This document shows, in pieces, positions 49,708 through 58,084 of a DNA stretch of 64,000 nt. The notes beneath the pieces were generated by a model. It was not told the DNA's origin and ran no database searches. It saw only the letters and a list, made by a program, of their open reading frames with translations. Position numbers and translations under genes: made by a program. Numbering within the stretch: position 1 is the stretch's first letter; every line of letters begins with the position of its first letter. The DNA is from JAJCYX01 sp965243825 (GTDB lineage: Bacteria; Chloroflexota; Dehalococcoidia; Lucifugimonadales; Lucifugimonadaceae), in assembly GCA_965243825.1 (NCBI GenBank), contig CBDEVT010000001.1, positions 558,001 to 622,000 of the forward strand. Direction: 5' to 3'.

Positions 49708-51248
49708 CGAGGCACCGCCACTACCCTGAACCCTTCCAAGTTGACGTTGTTTCTGACAGCATCGTTGACGAAGTCCTGCACATCATCCGCCCTACCCTCA
49801 AAGAACCTGTCATTGGGCTTCTCTATCCCGAACAGGTCGAGTACGGTTCTGGCTGCGTTCAGCGCACCAGGAAGCGGAAGATCGATCGAAAGTGGAACAT
49901 CGAATGGCAACGGGATCTCAAGTTCCATTAACTTCGTTATGCCCCAGCCTACCTCCCAGACAAGTGGGATTCGCTGCTGTTCTATTGCATGCAACACCTC
50001 GTGGTAGAAAAGGCCCGGGCTCGCCCCGTCCGGCACCGTGGGTACTGTGCCAATCGCAATGCCCCTGTTGTTACTGAACGGGTGGCCCAACGGAACCTGC
50101 AGTCCGTCTATCGTCACGATGTCCTGGTCTATGGGCAGCAGCCTGTTGCCCTCGCGATCGATGACAGGGTTGGTCAGAGCATAGGTAACAGGTTGAAGAT
50201 CCAGTCCCTCGCCGATGATCCTGCCGACATCGTTGAGCGGGTCCTCGGGAAGAACCTGGTTGATAAAACGCTGCTCCTGTGCGGCTCGTTGGGCCAGGAC
50301 GAAGTCGATCAGGTCCTGATCGGTCAGATTTCGTAACGATCGTGAAGTTGACTGCTGCTGGGCTGTGGCCTGCCCTGCAGCATCCGTGCTAGCAGGGTCA
50401 TTGGCCGAACGCTGAAGCGCGGCCTGAATGCGGGCGCGTTCAGCCGCGACACGTTCTCGCTCCTGCCTCTCCAGCGTAGCTTCTGCGGCCAGATCAGTCT
50501 CACCCGAAATACGGCGACTCGGCGGCAACGGAACGGGCGTCTGAGTCGCCTGAGCTTGCGGCCGTTGGGCGTTCATCTCTCCCGCAAGATCGGTCACCCC
50601 GATGCCGCGCTGGCTGGGCGGGATCATGCGCATCAGGCGTTCTTCTCGCTCTCGAGCCTCACGAGCTGCCTGCAGCCTGTCACCGCCTCCGATGCCGAAG
50701 CCGAACGTGCTGACAGGCGCTACTGCTGCCGGTGCTGAGGCAGTAGTGGTTGACGAGACTTCGGTTGTCTGGCCTGATGCAATCTGCCTTCGAGCCGTCT
50801 GCTCTGCTGCCCGGGCCTCGCGAGCGGCCTGTAATCGAGCGCCTGCGCCGGTGCCAAATCCAAAGTCTGGGCCGAAATCGAGCTCAGGCGGAACAGCAGG
50901 CACAGGTGACTGCTGACTGGCGCTTCGGTTGGCCAGCGCAACTGCGTTCTGCCTCGCCTCTTGCAGCATCATCTCTTCCTGAGCAGCTATTTGCTCCGCC
51001 TGTCGCAGACGCTGTGCCCGCAGGTCTGCTTCACGTACAGCGTCTATACGGTCAACGGCCTCACGCGGGTTTGCCGCTCTTCGTATGAGGTCGCGCCCTG
51101 CGTCTCGCTGTCGTTCCGCAAGCATAGCCGCGTTTGCGGCGGCTCGACGGTTTGTGGCGGCGCGGGCCTGTGCCTGCGCAAGAGCGCCAGTGTCCGTGCT
51201 GCTTCCGATGGCTGATCGACCACGAGCGAAATTATCTTGCTGTGTCAT
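49704..51248 (-). CDS. Coiled-coil protein with HExxH motif, virion-type (514 aa)
   Basis: The N-terminal 300 residues are Ala/Gln/Arg/Glu-rich helices with two FGFGxGxGxRLQAARE motifs and SRRISGETDLAAE-like segments, all shared with the 819-aa protein. The C-terminal 180 residues form a globular domain with HEVLH (about 416-420) and a downstream Glu in FFEGRADD (about 484), the pattern of a zinc metallopeptidase; it recalls the metallopeptidase-like domains of contractile-injection-system cargo. It lies between the portal and scaffold blocks, so an internal or injected protein is plausible. The ATG at 51248 follows AAGAGG. Confidence 0.6.
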   Translation of the reverse strand: MTQQDNFARGRSAIGSSTDTGALAQAQARAATNRRAAANAAMLAERQRDAGRDLIRRAANPREAVDRIDAVREADLRAQRLRQAEQIAAQEEMMLQEARQNAVALANRSASQQSPVPAVPPELDFGPDFGFGTGAGARLQAAREARAAEQTARRQIASGQTTEVSSTTTASAPAAVAPVSTFGFGIGGGDRLQAAREAREREERLMRMIPPSQRGIGVTDLAGEMNAQRPQAQATQTPVPLPPSRRISGETDLAAEATLERQERERVAAERARIQAALQRSANDPASTDAAGQATAQQQSTSRSLRNLTDQDLIDFVLAQRAAQEQRFINQVLPEDPLNDVGRIIGEGLDLQPVTYALTNPVIDREGNRLLPIDQDIVTIDGLQVPLGHPFSNNRGIAIGTVPTVPDGASPGLFYHEVLHAIEQQRIPLVWEVGWGITKLMELEIPLPFDVPLSIDLPLPGALNAARTVLDLFGIEKPNDRFFEGRADDVQDFVNDAVRNNVNLEGFRVVAVPR

Positions 51249-51316
51249 GCCTTATACCTCTTTGCAACAGCTCCGACCAATGAAGATGGCATCTATTAGT
51301 TTCCGGAACTACTAAC

Positions 51317-51410
51317 GCAACAATTTCTTCCTCATAGTTGACAATAACTCTTAGTTAATGCAACAATAACTCTCCTAATTCGCAACAATTTCACCGAAAA
51401 AGTCAACAAT
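51317..51410. repeat. Five phased direct repeats (operator array)
   Basis: GCAACAAT at 51317, TTGACAAT at 51338, GCAACAAT at 51360 and 51382, and TCAACAAT at 51403. Spacings are 21, 22, 22 and 21 bp, two helical turns, so all copies face the same side of the DNA. The last overlaps the start codon of the regulator. A cooperative binding site for that regulator is likely. Confidence 0.75.
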
Positions 51411-52446
51411 GCCCCGTAGCCGCACCGAGGCGATACGCCAGTTCATTCTCCTTAACGTCCAAGACAATCCGGAGTCGGTCTCGGCCCTTGCGCAGGATAA
51501 GTTTGCAATCTCGCGTTCGGCCGTTTCGCGGCACTTGAAGACCCTCGTGGAAGATGGCTTCCTAGAAGCGACTGGTCAGACCCGAGCTCGTCGGTACAGC
51601 CTGAAATCTCTAAAGGACGTTGAAGTGGTACTCCCACTCAAGGGTCTTGAAGAAGACATCGCCTGGCGAGATCATGTGGCGGAGATTGTTGCCGAACTGC
51701 CCAACAACATAGTTAGCATCTGCAACTACGGCTTCACCGAGATGCTCAACAACGCCATCGATCATTCGGGCGGAACCTGGGTTGTGATATCAGCATCGCT
51801 GACGGCTGTGACAACCAAAATCGTTGTAGATGACAACGGGGTGGGCATCTTTAACCACATCCAGAAAGAACTAGGATTAGATGACCCCCGTCACGCTCTG
51901 CTTGAGTTGTCTAAAGGGAAGCTCACCACTGACGCCACACGCCACACCGGTGAGGGTATCTTCTTCACCTCACGTATGTTCGACGAGTTCGCCATACTCT
52001 CAGACCCTCTCTACTACCTGCGGGAAAAGACAGTTGACGATGATTGGCTTGTTGAGACCGGCGACAATTCCAGTAGTGGCACATACGTCCGAATGGAGAT
52101 AGGAAGGGATGCAACACATACGTTGGCAGATGTTTTCGACCAGTACTCCGGAGAAGAAACGTACGCGTTCACGAGAACTCACGTTCCCTTGCTGCTTGCA
52201 AACTACGAACCTGATCAACTGATCTCACGTTCGGCCGCCCGCCGAGTCCTGGCGCGGTTCGATCGATTCGAAGAGGTCGTACTAGATTTCACCGGAGTCG
52301 ATTCGATTGGCCAGTCCTTCGCCGACGAAGTCTTCCGCGTATTCAAGAACGAGCATCCATCTATCACCGTCGTGCCAATCGGTGCCAACGCTCAGGTTGC
52401 CCGTATGATCGCTCGAGCCGAAGCGAATGCACAGAGATCAGATTGA
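51409..52446 (+). CDS. Winged-HTH / histidine-kinase-like ATPase / STAS-like regulator (345 aa)
   Basis: Residues 1-70 form a winged helix (FAISRSAVSRHLKTLVEDGFLEATG). Residues about 95-195 are a HATPase_c domain, with N-box EMLNNAIDHSGG, G1-like DDNGVGIF and GEGIFFTSRMFDE. The C-terminal 90 residues (VVLDFTGVDSIGQSFADEVFRVF) match the STAS-like DUF4325 family. There is no His-phosphotransfer domain or receiver, so it may act through ATP-dependent switching. It lies between two virion-type genes and converges with the 819-aa gene. Confidence 0.8.
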   Translation: MPRSRTEAIRQFILLNVQDNPESVSALAQDKFAISRSAVSRHLKTLVEDGFLEATGQTRARRYSLKSLKDVEVVLPLKGLEEDIAWRDHVAEIVAELPNNIVSICNYGFTEMLNNAIDHSGGTWVVISASLTAVTTKIVVDDNGVGIFNHIQKELGLDDPRHALLELSKGKLTTDATRHTGEGIFFTSRMFDEFAILSDPLYYLREKTVDDDWLVETGDNSSSGTYVRMEIGRDATHTLADVFDQYSGEETYAFTRTHVPLLLANYEPDQLISRSAARRVLARFDRFEEVVLDFTGVDSIGQSFADEVFRVFKNEHPSITVVPIGANAQVARMIARAEANAQRSD

Positions 52447-52461
52447 CACCAGGACACACCG

Positions 52462-54921
52462 TTACCCGTTCTCTTCCTCAAATCTGACCGGGAAGTTCGG
52501 AAGTCGAGGGCGCGTTGCGGTTGGCGCTGACTGGCGCGCCTGAGCTGCATCTCTCGCTGCTTGCAAGCGGTCTCCTGCGCCCGTTCCAAAGCCGAAACTG
52601 TTCACTCGCTCAGGTGGTGGCGACGCCGCAAACGGGCTGGTCGACGAGACTTCCGTCGTATTTGCAGCAGCCAGCGCAAGTGCATCGATCCTGCGTTGTT
52701 CGGTGCGGGCAGCTTCCTGGGCCGCTGCAAGTGCCTCGGCCTCCCGACGCCGACGTTCCGCAAGTGCGTCATTGGCGAGTCGCTGTGCGCGGATCCGCAT
52801 ATCTCGCAGCATCCGCTCCTCTTCCTCCGCTATCCGTGCCGACTCCCGCAGACGGTCAGCACGCACTTCCGCTTCTCTAGAAGCGTCCATACGGTCGACT
52901 GCCTCTCTTGCGGTTGGTGCAGTTCGCACCGCTTCCCTGCTCGCTTCGGCGTCGGACTCTGCCTGAGCTGCGGCTATCTCCGACACCTGCCTGGTTGCCG
53001 AAGCCTGTTCCTCTGCCTGCTTAGCCGCTGCAAGTTGCGTCTCTGCGGCAACCTCTGCGGCAAGGTCGGTAGCGCCGATGCGGCGGGCTGATGGTGGAAG
53101 ATCAGCCAGGCGTGCCCGTTCCTGGTCCTGCATCTCTCTCGCTTCGGCAAGGGCGTTTGCGCCTCGTGTACCGAAGCCGAAGCCTTCGCCGACCCGCGTC
53201 GTGTTCGATATCCGCGAAGGCTCTGTCGGATTCGGTGAGAGCACAGGCAGTTGACTGCCTGTAAGCCGAGTCTCGTTCAGTCGGGCAAGCTGTTCACGAG
53301 CCGCTGTCGCGGTCTCTTCCTGGTCCATTCGAATGGCAGAATCGAGGTTTTCTCGGATCTGTCTCTGCTGCTCTCTTCGTGTCTCTTCTTCAGCCTCAAA
53401 GCGCCGAGAGTTGGCAAAGGTCAAAGCATTTTGACGGAAAGGAAGAAGCATTTCTTCCTCTTCCTCCAGAACCACCGCAGACTGCTGCATCGCGTCAGCG
53501 ATCCGCTTTCGCTCTGTCTCGCGTTCCAACAGTTCGGTAAACGGACGGAGTTCCTCCTCAACTTCGGCAAGTTCAGCTTCGCGTCTCTGTCGCTCCATCA
53601 CGATCTGGACATCCAGCTCTTGTTGGATGCGTTGCTGCTCCGCTATCTCAAATGGCAGTCTTTCAATAGCGTCAGCCTGAGCGTCCAGGAATCGCTGCCT
53701 GAGTATCTGGTTGCGAGACCGGATTAAGCCCTCCAGGTCATTGGCTCGTCCGAATGGAAGAACCAGGCTTGTATCCCCGCCTAGCGCGGCTATCTGGTCC
53801 GTGAGAAACTCGTTCTCCAGTTCCAGTGGGGACAGTTCTGCAAATCCAGGGTGTCGAGCCAGGAGATCGGCAAGAGCAGCATCCTGCTCAGACGAACGTG
53901 GCCCTGGATCACCCATAAACACCACCGGAGCAAGAACTCGAGGCGGACCTTGCATAGCAAGCTGCTCTTCACCTTGCGCCAGATCGAATAGAAGTCTAAA
54001 GCCCGGCACCATAGCGGCAGTGCCGGTGTCTTTGAAAAAATCCTCTCCTAGTTCATCAATCACTTTCTTGCGAATTGCGGGATTCTGTACAGCGTCAATT
54101 AGTGGCATGTTGCCTGCCGCAATGGCATGCCGCCTCAACGACTGTACGGCCCTGAAACCTTGTCGGCCGCCAAGCCCACTTATGAAACCGGCAATTGCTT
54201 GAAGTTCGGGCGGCAAATCCAACTGTTCTGCGACGTTCTCACCGAAATTCCGGCCAACCGTCGTCACCAGTCTCCGCTGTGGAACGTCTGCAATCCGTCT
54301 AGCTAAAAGACCGATCGGTCCTCGTTCATGGATAAACTTAGTTGCAATGCCCGGTGCCAACAGACTGGTAGCGATCCCACCCGGAGACAGTGTTTCCTGG
54401 ATCGTTCTGACAAATGGTTGCAGCGGAGCTGGCAAGTCGCTGATGGAAATGCCCAAACTGCGAGCCCGAGGTTCTTCCGGGATACCAATCGGCGAAGTGA
54501 AAAGTTGTTTTACGAACGAAAACAGAGCTGCATTGGAAGAAGGGTCTTGTTCAAATGCTTCAGTGATGGCCGGAAACAGGAAGCCGCCACCAAACTCGGT
54601 CCTTCCTGCTAATCTTTCTCCAACTGTTGGGCCGCCTATGACAGGCACAAGCTTGAGGCGACGAAGCCGTTCATGAAGGAGACGGTTACGTTCGAGGATG
54701 TTCTCCTCATCCACACCGCCTACGATGACCGGTGGCAAGGTTTCACCGCTGAGTTCGTCTGTCCTAGCCTGCAGAAAGGCGTTTTCCAACTCGAGCGGAT
54801 CGCGATCCAGGAGTTGCGGGTTATCCCGCCGGAAATCGATGAAGGCAGCAAGCTCCTCGATTCGGTCTGCCAGGAATTTATCGAATGTTTGTACAGGGAT
54901 TTCTTCTTCTTGCATTACCAT
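52462..54921 (-). CDS. Large coiled-coil virion-type protein (819 aa)
   Basis: The N-terminal 120 residues carry LELENAFLQARTDELSGETLP, then ERNRLLHERLRRL and TEFGGGFLFPAITEAFE, shared with the 552-aa protein and a decayed copy. The middle is globular (to about 400), and from about 440 onward it is almost all helical with Glu/Arg/Ala repeats. The C-terminus carries FGFG and DRLQAARDA motifs shared with the 514-aa protein. I chose ATG at 54921 (MVMQEEEIP) with AAGGA upstream; the frame opens at 54960. The position between portal and scaffold suggests an internal virion or tape-measure-like protein. Confidence 0.6.
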   Translation of the reverse strand: MVMQEEEIPVQTFDKFLADRIEELAAFIDFRRDNPQLLDRDPLELENAFLQARTDELSGETLPPVIVGGVDEENILERNRLLHERLRRLKLVPVIGGPTVGERLAGRTEFGGGFLFPAITEAFEQDPSSNAALFSFVKQLFTSPIGIPEEPRARSLGISISDLPAPLQPFVRTIQETLSPGGIATSLLAPGIATKFIHERGPIGLLARRIADVPQRRLVTTVGRNFGENVAEQLDLPPELQAIAGFISGLGGRQGFRAVQSLRRHAIAAGNMPLIDAVQNPAIRKKVIDELGEDFFKDTGTAAMVPGFRLLFDLAQGEEQLAMQGPPRVLAPVVFMGDPGPRSSEQDAALADLLARHPGFAELSPLELENEFLTDQIAALGGDTSLVLPFGRANDLEGLIRSRNQILRQRFLDAQADAIERLPFEIAEQQRIQQELDVQIVMERQRREAELAEVEEELRPFTELLERETERKRIADAMQQSAVVLEEEEEMLLPFRQNALTFANSRRFEAEEETRREQQRQIRENLDSAIRMDQEETATAAREQLARLNETRLTGSQLPVLSPNPTEPSRISNTTRVGEGFGFGTRGANALAEAREMQDQERARLADLPPSARRIGATDLAAEVAAETQLAAAKQAEEQASATRQVSEIAAAQAESDAEASREAVRTAPTAREAVDRMDASREAEVRADRLRESARIAEEEERMLRDMRIRAQRLANDALAERRRREAEALAAAQEAARTEQRRIDALALAAANTTEVSSTSPFAASPPPERVNSFGFGTGAGDRLQAARDAAQARQSAPTATRPRLPNFPVRFEEENG

Positions 54922-55003
54922 AACTGCATCCTTACCGTTAAATAATTGCAGTGCTTTCACTACCTTATAAAAGACAGTTCATTTACTAGATCGCACATTC
55001 AAA

Positions 55004-55375
55004 ATGGAACTCAATGGGAAACAGTCTATTGTATTCACCATCCTGACATTCCTCGTTGGGGTACCGGTCATGCTACTTATTTCAACAGTTACCTCCATTC
55101 CGCTGATCGTAAACATTTGGCTCAGCATATTTCTGGCTATAGTATTCTGGCTAATATTTTATGTTTCATTTAGCCGTTTCGAGTTCGTGCGGCTTTTGCT
55201 CAAGGACTTCGACCCACAGCAGCAGGACGATGAAGAGGAAGAACCGGAAGAATCTGTAGACCCTCGTTATTTCGTTGGCGGATACAAGAGGCCGGACGAA
55301 CGACCACAGTCACAACCGCCGGAGCCGAAGGGCATAACCAAAGACTCAGAAGACCCGCGCAAGTACTTGCGGTGA
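55004..55375 (+). CDS. Small membrane protein, module partner 1 (123 aa)
   Basis: Two transmembrane segments (IVFTILTFLVGVPVMLLI and IWLSIFLAIVFWLIFYVSF) are followed by an acidic, Pro-rich tail (FDPQQQDDEEEEPEES to DPRKYLR). It starts 82 bp from the start of the 819-aa gene, in divergent orientation. Its 3' end overlaps the convergent 552-aa gene by 30 bp. It resembles the product of 57137-57409 (WLSIFLA/WISIPLA), so it seems to be the conserved partner of each large protein. Confidence 0.6.
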   Translation: MELNGKQSIVFTILTFLVGVPVMLLISTVTSIPLIVNIWLSIFLAIVFWLIFYVSFSRFEFVRLLLKDFDPQQQDDEEEEPEESVDPRYFVGGYKRPDERPQSQPPEPKGITKDSEDPRKYLR

Positions 55376-57004
55376 GACCTGGTGAGCCCGCGCCGCAGCG
55401 TCCCGAGCTGCCTGCAGGCGGTGTGGCGCGTCCGTGTTGAACACTGGTCCGCTGCCCTGTGTCACCGGCGCACCGACAATCCCGCTCTCGAACGAAAACT
55501 CCGTAGTCCGCTCAGCAGCAGTCCGGCCAGCAGCATCGAACTGCAAGGCGCGCATCGCCTCATCTAACTGGGCGACTACAGGTGCGGTGATTTCGGCGTT
55601 TTCCTCGTCTATGCGCCGCTGCTCTTCCGCTTCGGCAATTAACTTCTGCCGCCGTTCTTCGGCCTCACTGACAAGTTGTTCGCGAGCCTTCTCCTGAAGA
55701 TCTTTGAGCTGGACTCTTAACCACAGATTGAGAGTCTGAGGAAACACCACCGGTCGCCCCAGCGAATCCCGATCAAGCACAGGCTCTTGCCCACCAAGTG
55801 CCACGATTTGATCGATCAGAAACTCGTTTTCTATTTCGAGCGGCGACATCGTTTCGATGTTCTCGGTCTGCCTGGCAGACGCGGCGCGGGTAGCTATCTC
55901 AAGTTCTGATTGCGGATCTCCAGAGCGCACGGAGGTCGGCAGCAATATCAGAACTGGCGAGTCTTCGGAGCCGAACCGAGATTGCGCCTCGATTTCCAGC
56001 ACCTCGCCTGAAGAGAACGCCTCGGCAGTCGCAAGAATCACATCGGCGGTCAGCGGGCTGATACCTGTCCGTATCGCTTCGTCGATGGCGGCTTCTGTCA
56101 CTCGCGGTCCATGGCGACGGGCAATGGCCTCAAGGTCCTGGATTCCCACTTCACCGAGGAAGACTGCCAGGTCAAGAAGGTCGTCTCTTCCGCGCTTGGA
56201 TAGGGATTGAGTAACGTCTCCAATTGCACCAAACGCTTTGGAAATCCGACCGGTCGCAAGTCCCACAATCAGGTCGGAGAGTATCTGAATAGGAACTGGT
56301 GCCCCGAACTCATCAAGTGCATTGGCTACGACGTTACCAAGGAATTCAGTTCGAACCGCCGCGCCTGGGGCTGCTGCCACACTTTCAAGAGCAACACCCA
56401 CTCTGCCTAACCCGGGAGCAGTGCCTGTAACTGAAAGGGCGGGAGCTCCGGCCAAAAGGAGGAGACTCCCGGGCGAGAAGGTCGTCTGAGCCGCATCAAC
56501 GACCACTCTTACCGGCGCAGGCAGGTCACCGAGTTCGAAACCGATAGATCGCTTGCGTGCTTCAGAAGGAATACCAACTGGCGACGTAAACAGTTGTTTG
56601 GCGAACGCAAACAGTGCAGCGTTTGAAGACGGGTCTGCTTCGAATGCATCGGTGATAGCTGGAAAAAGAAACCCACCACCAAATTCGGTGCGCCCCGCCA
56701 GGACTTCGCCTACCGTTCTTCCGTCTCTGGCACGCTCAGACTTAAGCATCTGCAAACGTTCGTGCAGGAGCCTGTTCCTCTCGGCGGTATTCTCTTCACC
56801 GACACCACCGACAACGATTGCGGGTAGAGTTTCTCCCGCCAACTCGTTGGTACGCTCTCGTAAGAAAGTGTTCTCAAGCTCGAGGTGCGGAAGGCCTACG
56901 AGACTCGGATTCTCTCGCACGAACTCTGCAAACAGCTCCAACTCTTCAAGTTGGTCAAGGATTACGCCACTGAATTCTTTTGTTGAGTCTTGCTGCGTTA
57001 CCAT
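55346..57004 (-). CDS. Virion-type coiled-coil protein, second paralogue (552 aa)
   Basis: Residues about 35-160 repeat the conserved N-terminal block of the 819-aa protein (LELENTFLRERT, AERNRLLHERLQ, RTEFGGGFLFPAITDAF, FTSPVGIPSEA). A central globular part follows, a short coiled-coil segment (LISEAEEQRRIDEENAE-type), and the C-terminal HRLQAARDAAARAH motif. The start ATG at 57004 has AGGAGG upstream. Its shorter coiled coil suggests that it has lost part of the long helical region of its paralogue. Confidence 0.6.
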   Translation of the reverse strand: MVTQQDSTKEFSGVILDQLEELELFAEFVRENPSLVGLPHLELENTFLRERTNELAGETLPAIVVGGVGEENTAERNRLLHERLQMLKSERARDGRTVGEVLAGRTEFGGGFLFPAITDAFEADPSSNAALFAFAKQLFTSPVGIPSEARKRSIGFELGDLPAPVRVVVDAAQTTFSPGSLLLLAGAPALSVTGTAPGLGRVGVALESVAAAPGAAVRTEFLGNVVANALDEFGAPVPIQILSDLIVGLATGRISKAFGAIGDVTQSLSKRGRDDLLDLAVFLGEVGIQDLEAIARRHGPRVTEAAIDEAIRTGISPLTADVILATAEAFSSGEVLEIEAQSRFGSEDSPVLILLPTSVRSGDPQSELEIATRAASARQTENIETMSPLEIENEFLIDQIVALGGQEPVLDRDSLGRPVVFPQTLNLWLRVQLKDLQEKAREQLVSEAEERRQKLIAEAEEQRRIDEENAEITAPVVAQLDEAMRALQFDAAGRTAAERTTEFSFESGIVGAPVTQGSGPVFNTDAPHRLQAARDAAARAHQVSPQVLARVF

Positions 57005-57136
57005 CTATAACCCTCCTATGAATGTATGCAAGAACGCGAAGATGCTTTCGTGAGCGACTTGGCACGCTGGCCTGATCAGGTCATGTACGTACGATGCTTA
57101 CTCCGTCGAATCTTGCGGTGATAACAGGCCAGTCAT

Positions 57137-57409
57137 TTGAGTGAATCTAGGGATCCGAGAAAACGCCTCCGAGCAACTGGACTAAAGGGAACCTCCAGGC
57201 GTACTGGTAAGATTGTTTGTGAAATGTCCTTGCATTTGATGCAAGGCCTCGTATTCATCGGTACCTGGTATGGCCTAAATTCATTTGACCTCTCACTTTG
57301 GATCAGCATTCCGCTTGCCGTTGTAGTTGCGGTGCCTATAATCCTGTTGATTTACGCCGCTCTGAGTAAGGTTAGGTGGCTATTCGATCTATGCACTTCG
57401 GAACAATGA
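57137..57409 (+). CDS. Small membrane protein, module partner 2 (90 aa)
   Basis: Two hydrophobic stretches (LVFIGTWYGLN and WISIPLAVVVAVPIILLIYAAL) lie behind a basic N-terminus. The annotated start is TTG at 57137; an internal ATG at 57224 (MSLHLMQGL) is an alternative. It diverges from the 552-aa gene with a 132-bp gap. Its layout and sequence resemble the 123-aa partner of the first module. Confidence 0.5.
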   Translation: MSESRDPRKRLRATGLKGTSRRTGKIVCEMSLHLMQGLVFIGTWYGLNSFDLSLWISIPLAVVVAVPIILLIYAALSKVRWLFDLCTSEQ

Positions 57410-57425
57410 ATCGCATAGTCCATAT

Positions 57426-57567
57426 CAAACGCATCGGTGATGGCTGGAAACAGAAATCCACCACCGAATTCAGTACGGCCGGCCAGAACCTCGCCCACTG
57501 TCTTCCCATCCCTCACTCGCTCAGTCTTGAGTAGCTGCAGTCGCTCGTGGAGAAGCCTGTTTCTCTC
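57426..57567 (-). pseudogene. Fragment of a third coiled-coil virion paralogue
   Basis: In the minus-strand frame starting at ERNRLLHERLQLLKTERV, the sequence continues VRDGKTVGEVLAGRTEFGGG and FLFPAITDAF, 47 residues almost identical to the 552-aa protein, then departs. There is no start codon in front, and the larger domains are missing. It follows the second small membrane gene, as the 552-aa gene follows the first one, so it is the remains of a third module. Confidence 0.75.
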
Positions 57568-57588
57568 GAACTGACACCTCCAGATGTG

Positions 57589-57633
57589 AAAACCGCCACA
57601 CGCTGTGCCCAGAGGGCTTCCAACATGTGGCGG
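57589..57633 (-). terminator. Rho-independent terminator after the portal block
   Basis: On the minus strand the arms CCGCCACA and TGTGGCGG enclose an inner hairpin (GCCC AGA/TCT GGGC), followed by TTTT. It lies downstream of the 101-aa gene and would end the portal-659-101 transcript before the pseudogene. Confidence 0.65.
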
Positions 57634-57766
57634 TGTGTTACTTGAAACCGAGAAAGTGTGCGGGTCACCGTCGTTTCTCTTGAACGGCTAGGTCTCTCGC
57701 ACCCGCTGCGTCGACCCCGCGCGTTCCGGCCATTCACTATGCGACCGAATAGACCCTGAGCGATTA

Positions 57767-58072
57767 TCAAAACCGGAAGATGGTTGGGCCGGGAGCCGAT
57801 GCGCCCGGCCTGTCCGGCAGTCGCAGCAGTTCTCGTACCGGATCAAACTGCTCCTCAAGGAAACTCGTGAAGGTTTGTGTTGGCGTTTCGTCGTTGCGGA
57901 GCTGCGAACCCATCTGCGCCAAAAACCGGTTGAACGTGGGCTGCAGCAGCGATCCGAAGGCGTTCTGCTGGAACGGGTTGGCGTTCGCAGGCAAGAACGA
58001 CTCGAAGATCGCCCGGCGCAGTGTCGGGTCGGTCTCGAGAACGGATGTGAAGTCAAAATCCTGCATTGTCAT
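57767..58072 (-). CDS. Small virion-module protein (101 aa)
   Basis: A 101-aa protein with an acidic N-terminus (MTMQDFDFTSVLETD) and the amphipathic LLQPTFNRFLAQMGSQL. It shares phrases with the C-terminal domain of the 659-aa protein just upstream (the latter has LFRPTLSTFLFGTL and LFASLFGNQFINRLV). The ATG follows GAGGAAAT. The function is unknown. Confidence 0.55.
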   Translation of the reverse strand: MTMQDFDFTSVLETDPTLRRAIFESFLPANANPFQQNAFGSLLQPTFNRFLAQMGSQLRNDETPTQTFTSFLEEQFDPVRELLRLPDRPGASAPGPTIFRF

Positions 58073-58084
58073 AAGCTGATTTCC

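Noticed and set aside
51317..51410. CRISPR array
   Set aside because: The repeats are only 8 bp with 13-14 bp between, imperfect, and have no cas genes nearby; an operator array fits better.
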